Assembly: GCA_015654605.1 (NCBI GenBank)
Contig: JAATGO010000274.1
Location: 1 to 6,977 of the forward strand
DNA: 6,977 bases
Origin: Betaproteobacteria bacterium
GTDB taxonomy: Bacteria > Pseudomonadota > Gammaproteobacteria > Burkholderiales > Burkholderiaceae
Direction: 5' to 3'
The position numbers and the translations under genes are program-made. The notes below the pieces were generated by a model. It ran no database searches and had not been told where the DNA came from. It was given only the letters and a program-made list of their open reading frames with translations. Shown here one piece after another: positions 5,515-6,977 of the stretch; within the stretch, counting starts at the first letter, position 1; each line of letters begins with the position of its first letter.

Positions 5515-6045
5515 CTAGACGGTTTCTTGATTTTGGTTACGTTTGCGTTCCCGTTCTTCTTTGAGCATTTTTGTCTTGATGCGATTGCGCTTCAAGGGAG
5601 ATAAATACTCAACGAATACCTTGCCCTTCAGATGATCCATTTCATGCTGGATACATACAGCGAGCAGGCCATCCGCATCGACTTCGAAAGCTTGACCATC
5701 CACGTCGTAGGCGCGGACTTTGACTCGTGCCGGACGCTCAACACCGTCATAGATACCTGGTACTGACAGGCAGCCTTCATCATAGACCTGTGTTTCTTCG
5801 CTAGTCCACAGGAGTTCGGGATTAATGAAAACACGTAATTCCCGATTAGTATCAGAAATATCGATGACGATGATTTGTTCATGGACATCGACCTGACTGG
5901 CGGCAAGACCGACACCAGGCGCTGCGTACATCGTTTCGGCCATATCTGCGACCAGTGTTTTGAGACGAGCGTCAAACACGGTGACAGGCCGAGCGATCTT
6001 GTGGAGACGGGGGTCGGGATAACGAAGAATATTCAATAAGGCCAT
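5515..6045 (-). CDS. def: Peptide deformylase
   Basis: Peptide deformylase removes the formyl group from the N-terminal methionine of nascent proteins at the ribosome exit. All three family motifs are present: GVGLAASQ (44-51), EGCLS (90-94) and HEMDH (134-138), giving the metal ligands Cys92, His134 and His138 and the catalytic Glu135. The 176-residue length is usual, and the [14 protein letters not shown] start is typical of betaproteobacteria. The lysine/arginine-rich C-terminal helix (about 150-170) is the part expected to contact the ribosome. No clear Shine-Dalgarno sequence precedes the ATG. A 9-bp inverted repeat lies 16 bases upstream of it. The usual partner fmt (methionyl-tRNA formyltransferase) does not follow; instead a convergent MBL gene ends 97 bp away. 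dprA is divergent upstream. Confidence 0.97.
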   Translation of the reverse strand: MALLNILRYPDPRLHKIARPVTVFDARLKTLVADMAETMYAAPGVGLAASQVDVHEQIIVIDISDTNRELRVFINPELLWTSEETQVYDEGCLSVPGIYDGVERPARVKVRAYDVDGQAFEVDADGLLAVCIQHEMDHLKGKVFVEYLSPLKRNRIKTKMLKEERERKRNQNQETV

Positions 6046-6060
6046 ACGTCGGTCACATAC

Positions 6061-6092
6061 ATAGTAATAAAGATCGGAGATGCTATTACTAT
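6061..6092 (-). promoter_or_regulatory. Perfect 9-bp inverted repeat upstream of def
   Basis: ATAGTAATA (6061-6069) and TATTACTAT (6084-6092) are perfectly complementary, with a 14-base spacer and centres 23 bp apart. The near arm ends 16 bases before the def start codon. On the minus strand a possible promoter (TTGAAT, 16 bases, AATAGT) overlaps the far arm, so the repeat could be a two-site operator over the -10 region, or a leader hairpin if transcription starts farther upstream. Confidence 0.35.
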
Positions 6093-6163
6093 TGTAATTT
6101 TTTCTGCCAATTCAAGGGGTTAAGAGAGGAAATAAGTTTGTTATGATGATAAACATTCTTTCG

Positions 6164-6197
6164 TTGCAATGCTGTGAGTAAGGCACTGCGTTGGCAA
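6164..6197 (+). promoter_or_regulatory. Long imperfect hairpin in the def-dprA intergenic region
   Basis: The arms TTGCAATGC (6164-6172) and GCGTTGGCAA (6188-6197) pair with one bulged G and one T-G wobble. An inner GTG/CAC stem (6174-6176 with 6184-6186) follows across a T-T mismatch, giving 12 base pairs with a 7-base loop. It lies about 130 bases before the dprA start. No U-run follows on either strand, so a leader structure or protein-binding site is more likely than a terminator. Confidence 0.3.
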
Positions 6198-6325
6198 TAA
6201 TTCACCTTTCCCAGACAGTGCATGAAAAAGTGTAGCACAATCATCCGGCTTTTCGAGTTTCCTCCCGTAATAAGAGTGGACATTGTTATGGTGCCAGTGA
6301 CTTCATGCGTAGTGATAGGGTTGTT

Positions 6326-6977
6326 ATGGGTGAAGTGACGGGATTGTCTGCATGGGTGCGCTTGGCTTGCAGTGTAGGGCCGATCACTGGGCGTAAATTG
6401 ATGCAGGCTTTCGGTTTACCAGAGGCTGTTTTCGAGGCTGGCTATACGCAGCTCTGCCAAGTAGTTTCAGAACGTGTTGCGCAGACAGTGCTGCAGCCAC
6501 CCTCACGCGACATGCAAGCACAGATCCACAGTGCGCAAACATGGGTAGAGCAGCCAGGGAATCATATTGTGACGTTGGCCGATGCTGATTACCCTCCCTT
6601 TTTGTTGGAAATTGCAGATCCACCAATATTGATCTATGTGCAGGGGCACACTGCTTTGTTATCGGCTCCGGCGTTGGCTATTGTGGGCAGCCGGAATGCG
6701 AGTGTACAAGGCATATGCGATGCGGAACGGATTGCGGAAGCAGTGAGTCGTGCGGGGTATACAGTGGTGTCTGGCTTGGCGCTAGGTATTGATGGCGCGG
6801 CACATCGAGGTGCTTTACGTGCGGTAGGATCTACCATTGCCGTGACAGCAACAGGTGCGGACATGGTTTATCCGGCTGCGCATACTGATCTTGCACGGAA
6901 AATTGTAGGAAGTGGCTGTATTGTGACGGAATATCCATTAGGGATGCGGCCACTAGCAACCAACTTCCCACGGCGCA
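6326..6977 (+). CDS. dprA: DNA-processing protein DprA (Smf), 3' end cut by the window
   Basis: DprA binds incoming single-stranded DNA during natural transformation and loads RecA. The visible 217 residues contain the N-terminal helical SAM-like domain (about 1-75) and most of the Rossmann-fold domain: AIVGSRNAS (118-126), VVSGLALGID (147-156) followed by GAAHRGAL, ATGADMVYP (175-183), EYPLG (202-206) and NFPRR (213-217). The reading frame is open to the right edge, so the rest of the domain and any C-terminal winged helix lie outside. The ATG at 6326 is chosen for AGGG five bases upstream; an in-frame ATG at 6305 has no Shine-Dalgarno sequence. A usually conserved GTG turn reads ATG (Ala175-Thr176-Gly177). 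The divergent def gene is its neighbour. Confidence 0.95.
   Translation, partial: MGEVTGLSAWVRLACSVGPITGRKLMQAFGLPEAVFEAGYTQLCQVVSERVAQTVLQPPSRDMQAQIHSAQTWVEQPGNHIVTLADADYPPFLLEIADPPILIYVQGHTALLSAPALAIVGSRNASVQGICDAERIAEAVSRAGYTVVSGLALGIDGAAHRGALRAVGSTIAVTATGADMVYPAAHTDLARKIVGSGCIVTEYPLGMRPLATNFPRR

Noticed and set aside
6089..6283. 64-codon minus-strand ORF in the def-dprA gap
   Set aside because: It could be a small gene, but it has no good ribosome binding site and no recognisable domain, and its span covers the def promoter region and the 6164-6197 hairpin. I cannot support it.
6384..6864. Two minus-strand ORFs at 6384-6626 and 6634-6864
   Set aside because: Both are antisense to dprA, whose frame is open throughout with all its motifs in order.
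1..6977. CRISPR array, tRNA/rRNA, insertion sequence or prophage
   Set aside because: No regularly spaced repeats, cloverleaf tRNA with anticodon arm, transposase/integrase motifs or terminal repeats with target duplications are visible.

Overview
The window looks like chromosomal DNA from a betaproteobacterium, most likely order Burkholderiales (Alcaligenaceae- or Oxalobacteraceae-like). The evidence is the type of peptide deformylase, its divergent position next to dprA (an arrangement I recall as common in this group), a LiuR-type MerR regulator and the nitronate monooxygenase subtype. Base composition looks balanced rather than GC-rich, which is low for much of the order. Family and genus cannot be fixed from the sequence alone. 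Nothing in gene order or composition marks a mobile island: there is no transposase, integrase, tRNA, rRNA or CRISPR array.

Layout. Positions 182-4043 hold five genes, all on the minus strand. In transcription order (right to left) they are a MerR/LiuR-type regulator (3606-4043), a DsbA-family 2-hydroxychromene-2-carboxylate isomerase-like protein (2834-3436), a YchJ-family SEC-C protein (2397-2837), a metallo-beta-lactamase (MBL) fold hydrolase (1354-2286) and a nitronate monooxygenase-family flavoprotein (182-1144). The isomerase-like gene and ychJ overlap by ATGA and must be co-transcribed. A C-rich, G-poor stretch after ychJ could be a Rho loading site, and a hairpin with a U-rich tail ends the nitronate monooxygenase gene. 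A second, longer MBL-fold hydrolase (4338-5417) runs on the plus strand, divergent from the MerR gene. It converges on peptide deformylase (def, 5515-6045, minus strand). The last gene, dprA, is divergent from def and is cut by the right edge.

How the genes may work together. def (N-terminal maturation of proteins) and dprA (loading of RecA onto incoming single-stranded DNA) are core genes. The MerR/MBL divergent pair suggests local regulation of an acyl-thioester-type or other small-molecule hydrolase, by analogy with LiuR regulators of branched-chain acyl-CoA catabolism. The nitronate monooxygenase, the MBL enzymes and the GST-kappa-like isomerase are plausible catabolic or detoxification enzymes of unknown substrate.

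I did not find a convincing undescribed multi-gene system. The most interesting leftovers are non-coding: a potential three-way-junction fold between the convergent MBL and def genes, paired repeats upstream of the nitronate monooxygenase and def genes, and a dyad inside a candidate merR promoter.
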